Shown in pieces: positions 17,201 through 25,432 of a stretch of DNA of 64,000 nucleotides. Under the pieces are notes generated by a model that ran no database searches, was not told where the DNA came from, and worked only from the letters and a program-made list of their open reading frames with translations. The stretch comes from Lachnospiraceae bacterium (GTDB lineage Bacteria; Bacillota; Clostridia; Lachnospirales; Lachnospiraceae): positions 1 through 64,000 of the forward strand of contig CAJTDK010000004.1 in the NCBI GenBank assembly GCA_910575105.1. Reading direction: 5' to 3'. The position numbers and the translations under genes were made by a program. Numbering within the stretch: position 1 is the stretch's first letter; every line of letters begins with the position of its first letter.

Positions 17201-17372
17201 GATCCGGGCGCTTAAGGACCAGAGGCTGTCGTCGATCCCGATCTTTGCCATGACAGCCAATGCCTTCGAGGAAGACAGGCAGGAGGCGTTAAAGAGCGGC
17301 ATGGATGGCCATATAGCGAAGCCGATCGATATCGGGGTGTTGTTTGAAACGCTGAGTACGGTATTGAGTTAA
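14232..17372 (+). CDS. Hybrid sensor histidine kinase with two receiver domains
   Basis: 1046 residues, no membrane segments. Order: an N-terminal receiver-like fold without a clear phospho-Asp (about 1-115), PAS domains near 126-250, 255-375 and a more diverged one near 385-515, a HisKA domain with the phospho-His at about 547 (SNMSHDIRTPMNAIVGF), a HATPase (about 650-770; NLLSNSVKYT, DTGIGMS, GTGLGMAI), then receivers REC1 (about 783-905; VVDDD, YIIDWLLPDMNG) and REC2 (about 923-1040; LLAEDNELNQ, VLMDVQMPVMDG, CheY-like Lys in IAKPID). GGGAGG stands well before the ATG. Such proteins phosphorelay inside one chain. No HPt or output regulator is adjacent, so the output is unknown. Transcribed alone from its own promoter. 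Confidence 0.92.
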   Translation: MYHCHVRFCLTGHHCRIFEIIKGMETFEHFTHEFIESGKVSKEAFAAADVIFANLQDIEEKEALCTLISGKGRETELILLADREQVGLLKDDLAEVKDIWTLPMTDEEIRFRFLRWQESYRVVKEFWQTSQYLEATINNIPNLVWYKDKDGIHEKVNDSFCRTVNKTKEQVQGRGHAYIWDVEQDDPACIESEREVMEKRETFVSEEQVQAGEGTRLLTTYKSPLYDLDGSVMGTVGVAIDVTQERAYEREIINKNHTLETVFTTMDCGVMCHTIDGRRIVSINRAALKILGYDSQKELLADGFDMVAQSVVDEDKEMLREKIKSLKNEGESVSVEYRVIHKNGEILHIMGNVKLLMQDGEMVYQRFLLDCTAQKLEQKKNERHHMELIHALSIEYNLVCFFELDTGMGIPLRLLDKDHRMFDSDFEREISLEESMGRYIEKNVHEEDKELMKEASSRERLRQELLENKQFYINYRVVRDGEVKYFQMRAVRAGKWTEGHGIVLGFRSVDKEIRSEMEKKELLQNALMQANKANKAKSVFLSNMSHDIRTPMNAIVGFTSLAITHINSADLVKEYLGKIMTSGEHLLSLINDVLDMSRIESGKMHLDEKPCRLPDILHGLRNIVQADIHAKQLELYIDAVDIVDEEIYCDKLRLNQVLLNLLSNSVKYTSAGGILSMRIIEKAGAPVGYAHYEFHIKDTGIGMSEEFVSHIFEPFEREKNTTISGIQGTGLGMAITKNIVDMMNGSIEVKSEQGVGTEFIVAFTFRLDAEKKVPESIPELKNLRALVVDDDYNTCDSVSYMLQQIGMRAEWTLSGKEAVLRTHQAVNRGDNYSVYIIDWLLPDMNGVEVTRRIRKEMGDNVPVIVLTAYDWTDIEDEAKEAGVTAFCSKPLFLSELRSCLHSVVSSKEEKEKDYEGKKSFKAGRILLAEDNELNQEIAVAILTDAGFTVEIAGNGEMVVNMLEQSEPGYYQVVLMDVQMPVMDGYEASKKIRALKDQRLSSIPIFAMTANAFEEDRQEALKSGMDGHIAKPIDIGVLFETLSTVLS

Positions 17373-17510
17373 TCGCATGATGCCGGGATCAGAAGGCCGT
17401 GTGCTTCATGGATGCATGAAAAGCATGGCTTTGGGTTCCGTAGATTATGGGGCAGGATACTTTTTTCCCTTAACATCATAGAACAAATATAAATAGACGG
17501 AGGAAGGACT

Positions 17511-19604
17511 ATGCAGAAGCAACCAATTAACACACCACTAAATGCCGTCCACATGGAACCAATGGATGTCGTCGCTGGATTTGAGGTAAGACCGGGCCTT
17601 TATGAGCTTAATGGGGCGACGGCGATCCCTGTAGGGGTGAATTTCACCATACATTCACTGGGAGCCACCTCATGCGAGCTGCTCCTGTTCCACAGGATGG
17701 AGGATGAGCCTTACGCTGTCCTTAAGTTCCCGGATCATTACCGTATCGGCAATGTGTATTCCATGATTGTATTCGGGCTCCATATTACCGATTTTGAATA
17801 CGCGTACCGGCTGGACGGCCCTTACGATCCGCCTAAGGGGCTGCTGTTCAATAAGAACAATATTCTTCTGGACATTTACGCGAAGGCAGTTACAGGGCAG
17901 AGCGTGTGGGGGACGAAGAACAAGAGCGGCAGCTTTTATAAGGCAAGGGTCGTCCAGGACAACTTTGACTGGGGAGCGGAGCCGAATCCGCTGATTCCGA
18001 TGGAAGATCAGGTCATCTACGAGATGCATGTCCGGGGATTTACGAAACATGATACTTCGAAGGTTGAGTATCCGGGCACATTTTCCGGGGTCATAGAGAA
18101 GATACCGTACTTAAAGGAGCTTGGCGTCAATGCGGTGGAGCTGATGCCGGTATTTGAATTTGACGAGATGAAGGACTGCCGGGAGGTGGACGGAAAGCAG
18201 CTTCTTGATTACTGGGGATACAACACGGTGAGTTTTTTCGCCCCCAACACCAGCTATGCGGGCAATGTGGAGTATAACCGGGAGGGGAATGAGCTTAAGA
18301 GCCTGATCAAGACCCTCCATGAGAATGGGATAGAGTGCTTTCTTGACGTGGTGTTCAACCATACTGCGGAAGGGGATGACAGAGGCCCGAGCTTTTCCTT
18401 CAAGGGCTTTGACAACAATGTGTACTATATGCTGACGCCGGACGGGTATTATTATAATTTCAGCGGGTGCGGCAATACGCTGAACTGCAATCATCCGGTG
18501 GTGCGCCAGATGATCCTGGAGTGCCTGCGCTACTGGACGACATTTTACCATGTGGATGGTTTCCGCTTCGACCTGGCAAGTATACTGGGCCGCAACCAGG
18601 ACGGCGCGCCTATGAGTAATCCGCCGCTCCTCCAGAGCCTTGCCTTTGACCCGATCCTGGGCAACGTGAAGCTGATTGCAGAGGCGTGGGATGCAGGCGG
18701 GCTTTACCAGGTGGGGAGCTTCCCGGCATGGAACCGCTGGACAGAGTGGAACGGAAAGTACAGGGATGATATGCGGGATTTCTTGAAGGGCGATCTTGGC
18801 CGGGCTTCTGTCGCGGCACAGAGGATCACCGGCTCGAAGGATCTGTACGATCCCAGTGTCAGAGGGAACAATGCGTCGGTCAATTTCCTGAACTGCCATG
18901 ACGGGTTCACCCTTTGGGATATGTATTCCTACAGCCGCAAGCATAATGAGGCTAACGGCTGGTACAATGTTGACGGAAGCGATGATAACCGGAGCTGGAA
19001 CTGCGGCATTGAAGGCGAGACAGACGACGCAGAGATCCTCGCACTCCGCAGGCGGCTGGCGAAAAATGCGGTGACGGTGCTGCTGATGAGCCGCGGGACG
19101 CCGATGTTCCTTGCGGGCGATGAATTTCTGAATACCCAGTACGGCAACAATAATGCCTACTGTCAGGATAACGAGGTGTCCTGGCTGAACTGGGATTTCC
19201 TGGAGAGGAACAGAGCGCATTTTGATTATACAAAGTATATGATCGGGCTTCGGAAAAAACATGGCGTGGTGCGTAAGTTCTGCGGCGGATGTTCCTTGGG
19301 CTTTCCGGAGATACAGGTTCTGGGGCCGGACGGGCAGACACAGGTGATGTGCGTAGTATACGCGGGCCGCAATCAGGAAGATACGGGAGATGATATCGTC
19401 TGTCTGGCGATCAATGCCTACTGGGAGGAGCAGACCTGCATACTGCCGGAGCTTCCGCTGCAGCTAAAGTGGAAGTTCAAGGCAGATACGTCAGGGTGGT
19501 ATCTGCCCGATCATATACCAGGGGAAGGAAAGAGTGTCTCTCCGGAGGGCAGCCGGTTTAATATGGGGCCGCGCTCGGTAGCGGTGCTTACCGTGGAAAA
19601 ATGA
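17511..19604 (+). CDS. glgX: Glycogen debranching-type GH13 alpha-glucosidase (GlgX/isoamylase family)
   Basis: 697 residues. An N-terminal CBM48-like domain (about 20-130, IPVGVNFTIHSLGATSCELLLF) precedes the GH13 barrel (VIYEMHVRGFT, GVNAVELMPVFEF, DVVFNHTAEGD). The nucleophile Asp is in DGFRFDLAS (about 355), the general acid Glu in IAEAWD (about 390), and the transition-state Asp in NCHDGFTLWD (about 463). It should hydrolyse alpha-1,6 branches in glycogen or starch fragments in the cytosol. It stands alone, without the rest of a glg operon. Its last 94 bases overlap, tail to tail, the 3' end of the pseudouridine synthase gene on the other strand. Confidence 0.9.
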   Translation: MQKQPINTPLNAVHMEPMDVVAGFEVRPGLYELNGATAIPVGVNFTIHSLGATSCELLLFHRMEDEPYAVLKFPDHYRIGNVYSMIVFGLHITDFEYAYRLDGPYDPPKGLLFNKNNILLDIYAKAVTGQSVWGTKNKSGSFYKARVVQDNFDWGAEPNPLIPMEDQVIYEMHVRGFTKHDTSKVEYPGTFSGVIEKIPYLKELGVNAVELMPVFEFDEMKDCREVDGKQLLDYWGYNTVSFFAPNTSYAGNVEYNREGNELKSLIKTLHENGIECFLDVVFNHTAEGDDRGPSFSFKGFDNNVYYMLTPDGYYYNFSGCGNTLNCNHPVVRQMILECLRYWTTFYHVDGFRFDLASILGRNQDGAPMSNPPLLQSLAFDPILGNVKLIAEAWDAGGLYQVGSFPAWNRWTEWNGKYRDDMRDFLKGDLGRASVAAQRITGSKDLYDPSVRGNNASVNFLNCHDGFTLWDMYSYSRKHNEANGWYNVDGSDDNRSWNCGIEGETDDAEILALRRRLAKNAVTVLLMSRGTPMFLAGDEFLNTQYGNNNAYCQDNEVSWLNWDFLERNRAHFDYTKYMIGLRKKHGVVRKFCGGCSLGFPEIQVLGPDGQTQVMCVVYAGRNQEDTGDDIVCLAINAYWEEQTCILPELPLQLKWKFKADTSGWYLPDHIPGEGKSVSPEGSRFNMGPRSVAVLTVEK

Positions 19605-20506
19605 TGTGCCGGTGAAGTAATGTGCAGGACGGCGCTCATATCATCCGGCAGCGGAGCGGTGAAGGTCATCGGTTCTCCTGTCACCGGGTGGGAGAAGGAG
19701 AGGCGGTGTGAGTGGAGCGCCTGCCTGCTGATGTACGCTGTGTCAGGATTGTAGAGGTAATCGCCGATCAGCGGGTAGCCCAGATACTTCATGTGGATGC
19801 GGATCTGGTGGGTGCGCCCGGTTTCAAGGTGGAGCAAGACAAGGCTGTGATCATTCCAGTAGCCGGCGAGCCGGTAATGGGTGACGGCCTCTTCGCCGTG
19901 TACGAAATCCACCGTCCGCTTGATGATGGTGCCGGGCTCTCTTGAGAGCGGGGCTCTGATCGTGCCTTCCTCCGGGGATACTTTTCCCCTTGTGATGGCC
20001 AAGTATTCCCGGTGCATCTGACGGCGCCGGGTCATGGCAGAGAGGATGCTGGCACTGACCAGGTGTTTGGCGACGACGGTGAGGCCGGAGGTATCCCGGT
20101 CTAAGCGGTTGCAGCAGCGGAAGACAAAGGGCTTGTGCTGTCTGCTGTAGTACCACGCAAGGCCGTTTGCCATAGAGTTGGTATAGTTGTTCATGGAGGG
20201 GTGTATAGGCATCCCGGCGGGCTTGTTGATGACGATGATGTCCTCATCTTCGTACACGATATCAAGAGGAAGCCTTGCGGGAGGGATCTTTTGCGAACAT
20301 TTATCCTCCTGGATCCGGACACTTAATATGTCGCCTTCCGTTAATGTATCACACATGTAATAGTGGTTCCCGTTCACGAGGATACTCTTCGGCATCCGCT
20401 TGATGACGGCGATATTCTGGGAAGAGTAGCCGTGCTTTTTTAAGAAATGCTCGACTTTTTGCCCGGCGGCTTCTTTTTCTATCTGATAGACGATTGTCCG
20501 GTTCAT
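19511..20506 (-). CDS. RluA-family pseudouridine synthase
   Basis: 331 residues. An S4-like N-terminal RNA-binding region (GQKVEHFLKKHGYSSQNIAVIKR), then the catalytic domain with motif I CCNRLDRDTSGLTVVAK (catalytic Asp), HREYLAITRG, and LETGRTHQIRIHMKYLGYPLIGD. It isomerises uridine to pseudouridine in 23S rRNA or tRNA; the exact target is not readable. Start ATG follows aggaggg. The conserved fold ends near FTAPLPDDM, and the last 40 or so residues are read from DNA that also encodes the end of the debranching enzyme, so this tail is probably an extension acquired by loss of a stop codon. Confidence 0.9.
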   Translation of the reverse strand: MNRTIVYQIEKEAAGQKVEHFLKKHGYSSQNIAVIKRMPKSILVNGNHYYMCDTLTEGDILSVRIQEDKCSQKIPPARLPLDIVYEDEDIIVINKPAGMPIHPSMNNYTNSMANGLAWYYSRQHKPFVFRCCNRLDRDTSGLTVVAKHLVSASILSAMTRRRQMHREYLAITRGKVSPEEGTIRAPLSREPGTIIKRTVDFVHGEEAVTHYRLAGYWNDHSLVLLHLETGRTHQIRIHMKYLGYPLIGDYLYNPDTAYISRQALHSHRLSFSHPVTGEPMTFTAPLPDDMSAVLHITSPAHHFSTVSTATERGPILNRLPSGETLFPSPGI

Positions 20507-20605
20507 TGCAGCCCTCCTGTAAATTAACGCAGCGCAGTACTGGTATGATAGATATCCATTATATCCTATGGAAGAAAAAGTGTCCAGCGAAAAAGGAGGA
20601 ATAGT

Positions 20606-21082
20606 ATGCAGGGGCTCAGTACATTATGTTATATCGAAAGGGACGGGCAATATCTTATGCTTCATCGAACGGCGAAAGAGAAAGATGTGAATAAGGACAA
20701 ATGGATCGGCGTGGGCGGGCATTTTGAAGCGGACGAAAGCCCGGAGGAGTGCCTTTTGCGCGAGGTAAAGGAGGAGACAGGATATACGCTCACCTCTTAC
20801 CGCTACAGAGGAATCGTGACATTTGTCTCGGGAAATGGCGTGACGGAATATATGTCACTGTTTACGGCGGACGGATTTTGCGGGGAGGAGACGGTGTGCG
20901 ATGAAGGAGAGCTTCAGTGGGTGGATATTGAAAGGATCGGGAGCCTGAATATCTGGGAGGGGGACCGGATCTTTCTGCGGCTTCTTGGGGAGACGCAAGA
21001 TTTTTTTTCGCTGAAGCTTGTGTATGACGGGCAGGATGGGCTGGTATCCGCCGCGCTGAACGGGAAGCCGATGGATATTTAG
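20606..21082 (+). CDS. Nudix hydrolase (MutT/8-oxo-dGTPase type)
   Basis: 158 residues. The Nudix box is complete at about residues 36-58 (GHFEADESPEECLLREVKEE then TGY), with the metal-binding REVKEE core. N-terminal LCYIERDGQYLMLHRTAKEKD and the W in GELQWVDIERI fit the 8-oxo-dGTP diphosphatase subgroup, which cleans the nucleotide pool. AAGGAGG precedes the ATG. Divergent from the RluA gene (100 bases between starts). The exact substrate is inferred from family only. Confidence 0.88.
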   Translation: MQGLSTLCYIERDGQYLMLHRTAKEKDVNKDKWIGVGGHFEADESPEECLLREVKEETGYTLTSYRYRGIVTFVSGNGVTEYMSLFTADGFCGEETVCDEGELQWVDIERIGSLNIWEGDRIFLRLLGETQDFFSLKLVYDGQDGLVSAALNGKPMDI

Positions 21083-21205
21083 AAAAGCTGGATTATCCGT
21101 TGAGAGTATGGTATTTTTTGGGGAAATAGGTTATACTAAGCTTTGCATAATATGCCGGGGGAAATGGATTTCCCTGAGACTTTATAGAGTGAAAGGAAGA
21201 TGAAT

Positions 21206-21514
21206 ATGGCTGTATTACATTTAACAAAGGACAATTTTGATGAAGAGGTATTACAATCTCCGCTTCCGGTGCTTGTCGACTTTTGGGCGACATGGTGCGG
21301 GCCGTGCCAGATGATCGGGCCGGTGATCGAGGAGATAGCGGGCGAGGTTACGGATGCGAAGATCTGCAAGGTAGACGTGGATGCCCAGCCGGAGCTTGCA
21401 AGGCAGTACAAGGTGCTGTCCATTCCTACGCTGATGGTATTTAAGGGCGGGGAGCTTGCGAAGCGGGAGACAGGCGCGAAACCGAAGGAAGAGATACTTC
21501 AGATGTTGAAATAA
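21206..21514 (+). CDS. trxA: Thioredoxin
   Basis: 102 residues from the ATG at 21206, six bases after aggaag; an ATG at 21200 touches the ribosome site and is less likely. The redox motif WCGPC lies in FWATWCGPCQMIGP near residue 30, the cis-Pro in SIPTLMVF, and the closing glycine motif in ETGAKPKEE. Cytosolic disulfide reductase for ribonucleotide reductase, peroxidases and others. No thioredoxin reductase gene adjoins it. Confidence 0.95.
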   Translation: MAVLHLTKDNFDEEVLQSPLPVLVDFWATWCGPCQMIGPVIEEIAGEVTDAKICKVDVDAQPELARQYKVLSIPTLMVFKGGELAKRETGAKPKEEILQMLK

Positions 21515-21537
21515 ATGCGTTTCCGATCATTTTTTCA

Positions 21538-21566
21538 TTGATTTTTCTGCCGGGTATGCTTATAAT
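21538..21566 (+). promoter_or_regulatory. Promoter of the HExxH-protein gene
   Basis: TTGATT at 21538-21543, spacer 17, TATAAT at 21561-21566. A short stem GGAGC-taac-GCTCC follows at about 21577-21590 in the leader. Confidence 0.65.
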
Positions 21567-21658
21567 ATTAATAGCAGGAGCTAACGCTCCATACGGTTAG
21601 AAATTGGGCTGATGGAACAATAGGGCTTGTAAAGACAGACATCGTGGAGGTGGTAGGT

Positions 21659-22480
21659 TTGATCGGTGGCATTTATACACAGAGTCTTTATTTTAATAAT
21701 TATCCGTACAGAAATACAGTGCGGAGTACAGACCAGGCAGGAAGTGCGGAAGCGGCGGGCAGAACTGAACAGGCGCAGGCGGCAGGCAGGACAGGAAAAG
21801 TCGTGGCTGTAAGCCGTGCGGCTAATCCAGGTGTGCCTGTGGAGCCGGTAGATCCGGTTCCGGCAGTGTCCAATGAGACTTCCAGTGGGATCGGGCGTAT
21901 GCTTCCCTTTATGCGGCAGGGGGCTGATCCGGTGGAGATGGCGGTGCGTATGCGTATACAGCAGTATGACCCGTCGCAGGAGAGCGCCCAGGCGGCAAAG
22001 GCAGGAGCAGAAGGCGGCCAGTCCGTGATTCCGGGAGCGAAGAGCGGAACGGAAGGCCAGCAGTCAGCGATTCCGGGGCAGGAGACGGTACCGGAAGGGG
22101 ATGAGGCCGGAATCGAGGGTGTGATGAAGACTGTCGAAGAGGGCGAGTGCCAGACCTGTGAGGAGAGAAAGTATCAGGATGGCTCGGATGATCCGGGGGT
22201 ATCCTTTAAGACAGCGTCCCATATCGCGCCGGAGCAGGCGGCTTCAGCGGTAAAGGGCCATGAGATGGAGCATGTGGTCAGGGAGCAGGCGAAGGCAGAG
22301 CGGGAAGACCGCAGGGTTGTGAGCCAGAATGTAAGTATTCACACAGATATCTGCCCGGAGTGCGGTAAAGTATATGTGTCTGGCGGCACGACCAGAACAG
22401 TGACAGCGGCGAATCCGCAGCCGGAGCAGTCAGGCCAGACGGCGAATGATATGTATAAGCCATTCTTTGCGGTAGCTTAA
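21659..22480 (+). CDS. Putative zinc-metalloprotease-like protein with HExxH and CxxC motifs
   Basis: 273 residues from a TTG start at 21659, selected because GGAGGTGG sits 5 bases upstream; upstream codons lie inside that site. Residues 1-150 are low-complexity, rich in Ala, Gly, Gln and Glu. The C-terminal part has AVKGHEMEHVVREQAKAERE, with an HExxH zinc-binding motif near residue 201, and then HTDICPECGKVYVSGG, a CPxCG knuckle. This layout resembles SprA-related putative metalloproteases of other bacteria (single HExxH helix followed by a conserved beta region), but the similarity is judged by eye. No signal peptide. Monocistronic, with its own promoter and terminator. Confidence 0.6.
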   Translation: MIGGIYTQSLYFNNYPYRNTVRSTDQAGSAEAAGRTEQAQAAGRTGKVVAVSRAANPGVPVEPVDPVPAVSNETSSGIGRMLPFMRQGADPVEMAVRMRIQQYDPSQESAQAAKAGAEGGQSVIPGAKSGTEGQQSAIPGQETVPEGDEAGIEGVMKTVEEGECQTCEERKYQDGSDDPGVSFKTASHIAPEQAASAVKGHEMEHVVREQAKAEREDRRVVSQNVSIHTDICPECGKVYVSGGTTRTVTAANPQPEQSGQTANDMYKPFFAVA

Positions 22481-22516
22481 GCGAAGCGGCGTTGCAGTAG
22501 TTGATATAGGGATTCT

Positions 22517-22553
22517 ACAGCGGTATCGGCACAGAGGCTGATGCCGCTGTTTT
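22517..22553 (+). terminator. Terminator after the HExxH-protein gene
   Basis: ACAGCGGTATCGG pairs with CTGATGCCGCTGT across a short loop and is followed by TTTG. Confidence 0.75.
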
Positions 22554-22605
22554 GCGCCCGGAGACAGCTAAAAACCGGCGGATACATAAAGGAGGGATAT
22601 AAGCT

Positions 22606-23544
22606 TTGACCAGATATTATCTCGCCCCCTTAGAGGGAATCACCACACACATTTTCCGTAATGCGTACCACAGGCATTTTTGCCCGATGGACAAGTATTT
22701 CACGCCCTTTCTCGTCCCCCACAGCAAAAAAGGGTTCAGCGCGAGGGAGAGACGGGAGATCTTGCCGGAAAATAATGAGGGGCTGTACCTGGTTCCCCAG
22801 ATTATGAGCAACCATGCGGGGGATTGCTTAAAGACGGTTGGGAAGCTTCAGGCTTACGGGTATAAGGAGATCAATCTGAATATGGGGTGCCCTTCAAAGA
22901 CCGTGGTATCGAAGGGAAGAGGATCCGGATTTCTTGCATTTCCGGAGGAGCTTGACCGTTTCCTTGACGAGGTGTTTGCGGGGATTGGCAATACAGACGT
23001 GCAGATCTCCATAAAGACACGCCTCGGAAAAGAAGAGCCGGAGGAGTTCTATGACATTCTTGAGATCTACAACCGGTATCCCCTTAAGGAGCTGATCATC
23101 CATCCCAGGGTGCAGAAGGATTTTTATAAAAATGAGCCGGATCTTAAGATATTCGCCTGCGGGCAGGAGGGAAGCAAAAGCCCGGTCTGCTATAACGGGG
23201 ATATCTTTACTGCAGAAAAGTGTGAGGAGCTTAGGCAGAGATTTCCGGAGGTCAGGGCATTTATGCTGGGACGGGGAATTCTTATGGATCCGCTTCTTCT
23301 GGAGCGGATAAAACAGGAAGCGGGGGACGGGCGAGCGCAGGCAGAAAAGTTTTGGCGTTTCCATGACCAGCTCTATGAGGATTACCGGGCGCTCGGTATG
23401 GGAGATAAGAATGTCCTGTTCAAGATGAAGGAACTCTGGTGTTATCTGGGACAGTCCTTCCCGGGCCGCGAAAAGACGCTGAAAAAGATCCGGAAGGCAG
23501 AAAGACTGGACAGATACGAGGCGGCGGTGGAGGAATTGTTATAA
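22606..23544 (+). CDS. tRNA-dihydrouridine synthase family flavoenzyme
   Basis: 312 residues starting at TTG (GGAGGG nine bases upstream). FMN barrel of the Dus family: YYLAPLEGITTHIFRNAYHR at the N-terminus, VPQIMSN, then INLNMGCPSKTVVSKGRGSG with the catalytic Cys, KTRLG, ELIIHPRVQKDFY and YNGDIFT, and a phosphate-binding VRAFMLGRGILMDP. It reduces uridine to dihydrouridine in tRNA with NADPH. It is somewhat diverged from DusB, and the spacing fits a DusC/DusA-like branch. It stands alone. Confidence 0.88.
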   Translation: MTRYYLAPLEGITTHIFRNAYHRHFCPMDKYFTPFLVPHSKKGFSARERREILPENNEGLYLVPQIMSNHAGDCLKTVGKLQAYGYKEINLNMGCPSKTVVSKGRGSGFLAFPEELDRFLDEVFAGIGNTDVQISIKTRLGKEEPEEFYDILEIYNRYPLKELIIHPRVQKDFYKNEPDLKIFACGQEGSKSPVCYNGDIFTAEKCEELRQRFPEVRAFMLGRGILMDPLLLERIKQEAGDGRAQAEKFWRFHDQLYEDYRALGMGDKNVLFKMKELWCYLGQSFPGREKTLKKIRKAERLDRYEAAVEELL

Positions 23545-23610
23545 ATTTCTTTACATTTGCCGGGCCATGAAATATAATAAAACAAGTTCTTTTGGAAGGA
23601 GATTTGTGCG

Positions 23611-24102
23611 ATGGAAGATGTGCGAAAGAAAGTATATGAAGCGTTGGATAAGATGAAGATCAAATATGAAGTGGTAGAGCATGAGCCGGTCTATACGATG
23701 GAGGACATGGACAGGCTTGGGCTTACAAAGAAGGGAACCCTGTGCAAGAACTTGTTTTTGCGCGATTCTAAGGGGAAGCGGCATTTCCTCGTGACGGCGG
23801 ATGAGAATACGAAGGTGGACTTAAAGGCGCTCAGCAAGAAGCTTGGGGCCGGGAATCTAAGCTTTGCCTCTGAGGAGAGGCTGGAAAAGTATCTGGGGCT
23901 TAAGCAGGGGAGCGTCACTCCCTTTGGCCTGATGAATGATACGGATCACGCGGTGGAGTTCTTTATTGATAAGAGCCTAAGCAAGTGCAAGAGCCTGGGG
24001 ATTCATCCTCTTGAGAATACGGCGACGGTATTTTTGTCCTATAAGGATCTGGATAAGTTCCTCTGGAACCTGGATGTGGACGTGATCCCGGTGAGGTTTT
24101 AA
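23611..24102 (+). CDS. YbaK/ProX-type aminoacyl-tRNA deacylase
   Basis: 163 residues covering a single YbaK domain: YEVVEHEPVYTMEDMDRLG, GTLCKNLFLRDSKGKRHFLV (the Lys that anchors the tRNA CCA end), LKQGSVTPFGLMND and HPLENTATVFLSYKDL. Free-standing proteins of this type (ProXp-ala/PrdX) hydrolyse Ala or other residues wrongly attached to tRNA-Pro. The ATG follows aaggag. It ends at a strong terminator shared with the convergent membrane-protein gene. Confidence 0.88.
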   Translation: MEDVRKKVYEALDKMKIKYEVVEHEPVYTMEDMDRLGLTKKGTLCKNLFLRDSKGKRHFLVTADENTKVDLKALSKKLGAGNLSFASEERLEKYLGLKQGSVTPFGLMNDTDHAVEFFIDKSLSKCKSLGIHPLENTATVFLSYKDLDKFLWNLDVDVIPVRF

Positions 24103-24170
24103 GGAGGAGTATTGCCTGAGGATTGGCGGACGGCAGATCAGGCCGGGAATGAAACGGCAGACGGACAGGA

Positions 24171-24200
24171 AAAAGGGAATCCAAGACCGGATTCCCTTTT
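24171..24200. terminator. Bidirectional terminator
   Basis: Perfect 12-base arms AAAAGGGAATCC (24171-24182) and GGATTCCCTTTT (24189-24200) with loop AAGACC. A T run is present on both strands, so it serves both convergent genes. Confidence 0.9.
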
Positions 24201-24208
24201 GGATTATC

Positions 24209-25258
24209 TTATTTCGACTGTGTGTCATGGGAAGCATAAAAGCTCTTAAGTTCATGGAGGCTTTCCGTGAATCGGCGTGAGGTAGCGGAAGGATTGCGCC
24301 GGATGATGCTGATAGCCTTCTGGTATTCCTTGTGCCTGCGTGCTTTCAGGGAATGGTCGATAGCCTCAAGCCGTGACCTGAATTCACAGAGTTCCTTGCG
24401 GTAAGCCTCAAGCCGTGCATTTTCACTGGCGGAAAGGGCGGATTCTGACAGGGAATTGAGCTCGGTGATAAAAGCTTCGGTCTTTGCCTTGAGCAGTACA
24501 AGGCGCTGCCCTTTGTGTTCCAGACGCTCCTTGAGAAGATCCGCCAGGGCAGGGCCATGCAAAGTGAGGGGCAGCCTGGTCTTCGGCAAAAGAAGCTTTC
24601 GGTTCTCGTCGATCTCCGCCTCGATCTCGCGGATATGGGAGCGGAACCTTTCGGAGCTTCGGGTGATATTCCCGGATACATGCTCAAGCCTGCTCTCCAG
24701 GGAGGAGAGGACGGCGCTGTTTTCGGAGAGCTCCTTTAAAAGCTCCCGCAGATCCAGCGCGGACTGGACGGATTTCGTCGTATCGGCGGTGAAGACGGCG
24801 ACCAGAACTGTGCTAAGAAAGCTGGCGGTATTCTGTGGGATGCTTAAGATCATCCGCTCAAAGGGAAGGTGTAAAATCCTCACCATAAGGACGGAAAATA
24901 AGCCCCATCCCAGCGATGCGAACAGGCAGATGTAGCCGTTCAGGTTAAAACGGTGCCCGCTGTAATCCCAGTAACGCACATGGAACAGGTACTCCATGAC
25001 GTCCCCGGTTATGTACTCCATAACAGTCGCCCCGGCCATGCCCAGCAAGAAGACCAGAGGGATGTTCTCTCTCACTGGAAGGGTAATAACAAGCACGGTG
25101 ATGGCGCCGAAGCCATATATGGGGATCATGGGGCCGTACAGGAATCCACGGTTCACCCAGTGTCTTTCCAGAACGGAGACATAAAGGCATTCCCAGATCC
25201 AGCCGAGAAGACAGTATAAAAAGAAGAACAAAAGCCATTGCGCCTGAGTGTATATCAT
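24209..25258 (-). CDS. CmpB-type putative ABC-transporter permease with coiled-coil tail
   Basis: 349 residues from the ATG at 25258 (ggaggag upstream); a longer frame to 25318 lacks a ribosome site. The first 180 residues carry about five membrane helices with FLYCLLGWIWECLYVS, RGFLYGPMIPIYGFGA and MEYITGDVMEYLFHVRYWDYS, diagnostic of PF06541 (named CmpB after a putative ABC permease). Residues 185-340 form a long charged coiled coil in the cytoplasm. No ABC ATPase is adjacent, so the transporter label is nominal and the role is unknown. Confidence 0.8.
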   Translation of the reverse strand: MIYTQAQWLLFFFLYCLLGWIWECLYVSVLERHWVNRGFLYGPMIPIYGFGAITVLVITLPVRENIPLVFLLGMAGATVMEYITGDVMEYLFHVRYWDYSGHRFNLNGYICLFASLGWGLFSVLMVRILHLPFERMILSIPQNTASFLSTVLVAVFTADTTKSVQSALDLRELLKELSENSAVLSSLESRLEHVSGNITRSSERFRSHIREIEAEIDENRKLLLPKTRLPLTLHGPALADLLKERLEHKGQRLVLLKAKTEAFITELNSLSESALSASENARLEAYRKELCEFRSRLEAIDHSLKARRHKEYQKAISIIRRNPSATSRRFTESLHELKSFYASHDTQSK

Positions 25259-25331
25259 TGGTAAACTCCTCCAAACCAGTATGCTCCTTAGTTTAGCAGA
25301 GATACAGGAGAAATGCAAGGCGACGGCCGCC

Positions 25332-25383
25332 TGTTCTTACGTAATGCGCAGCCAGTACGCATTCCTGACCCATGAGCAGTAAC
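25332..25383 (+). repeat. Partial copy of the GTTACT-ended MITE
   Basis: 52 bases identical at 49 positions to 10272-10323, including the palindrome ATGCGC..GCGCAT and the CAGTAAC terminus at 25383. The opposite end of the element is missing and I see no target duplication, so this is a one-ended remnant. It lies 20 bases upstream of the promoter of the CPBP-protease gene. Confidence 0.75.
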
Positions 25384-25403
25384 CAGAATTTATACTTTTT
25401 TAA

Positions 25404-25432
25404 TTGCATGTTGCAGGGCTAGGAAGTACAAT
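25404..25432 (+). promoter_or_regulatory. Promoter of the CPBP-protease gene
   Basis: TTGCAT at 25404-25409, spacer 17, TACAAT at 25427-25432. Confidence 0.6.

Noticed and set aside
18111-19262. 383-codon minus-strand reading frame
   Set aside because: Exactly antisense to glgX catalytic-domain sequence, no ribosome site, no recognisable domain, composition of a shadow frame.
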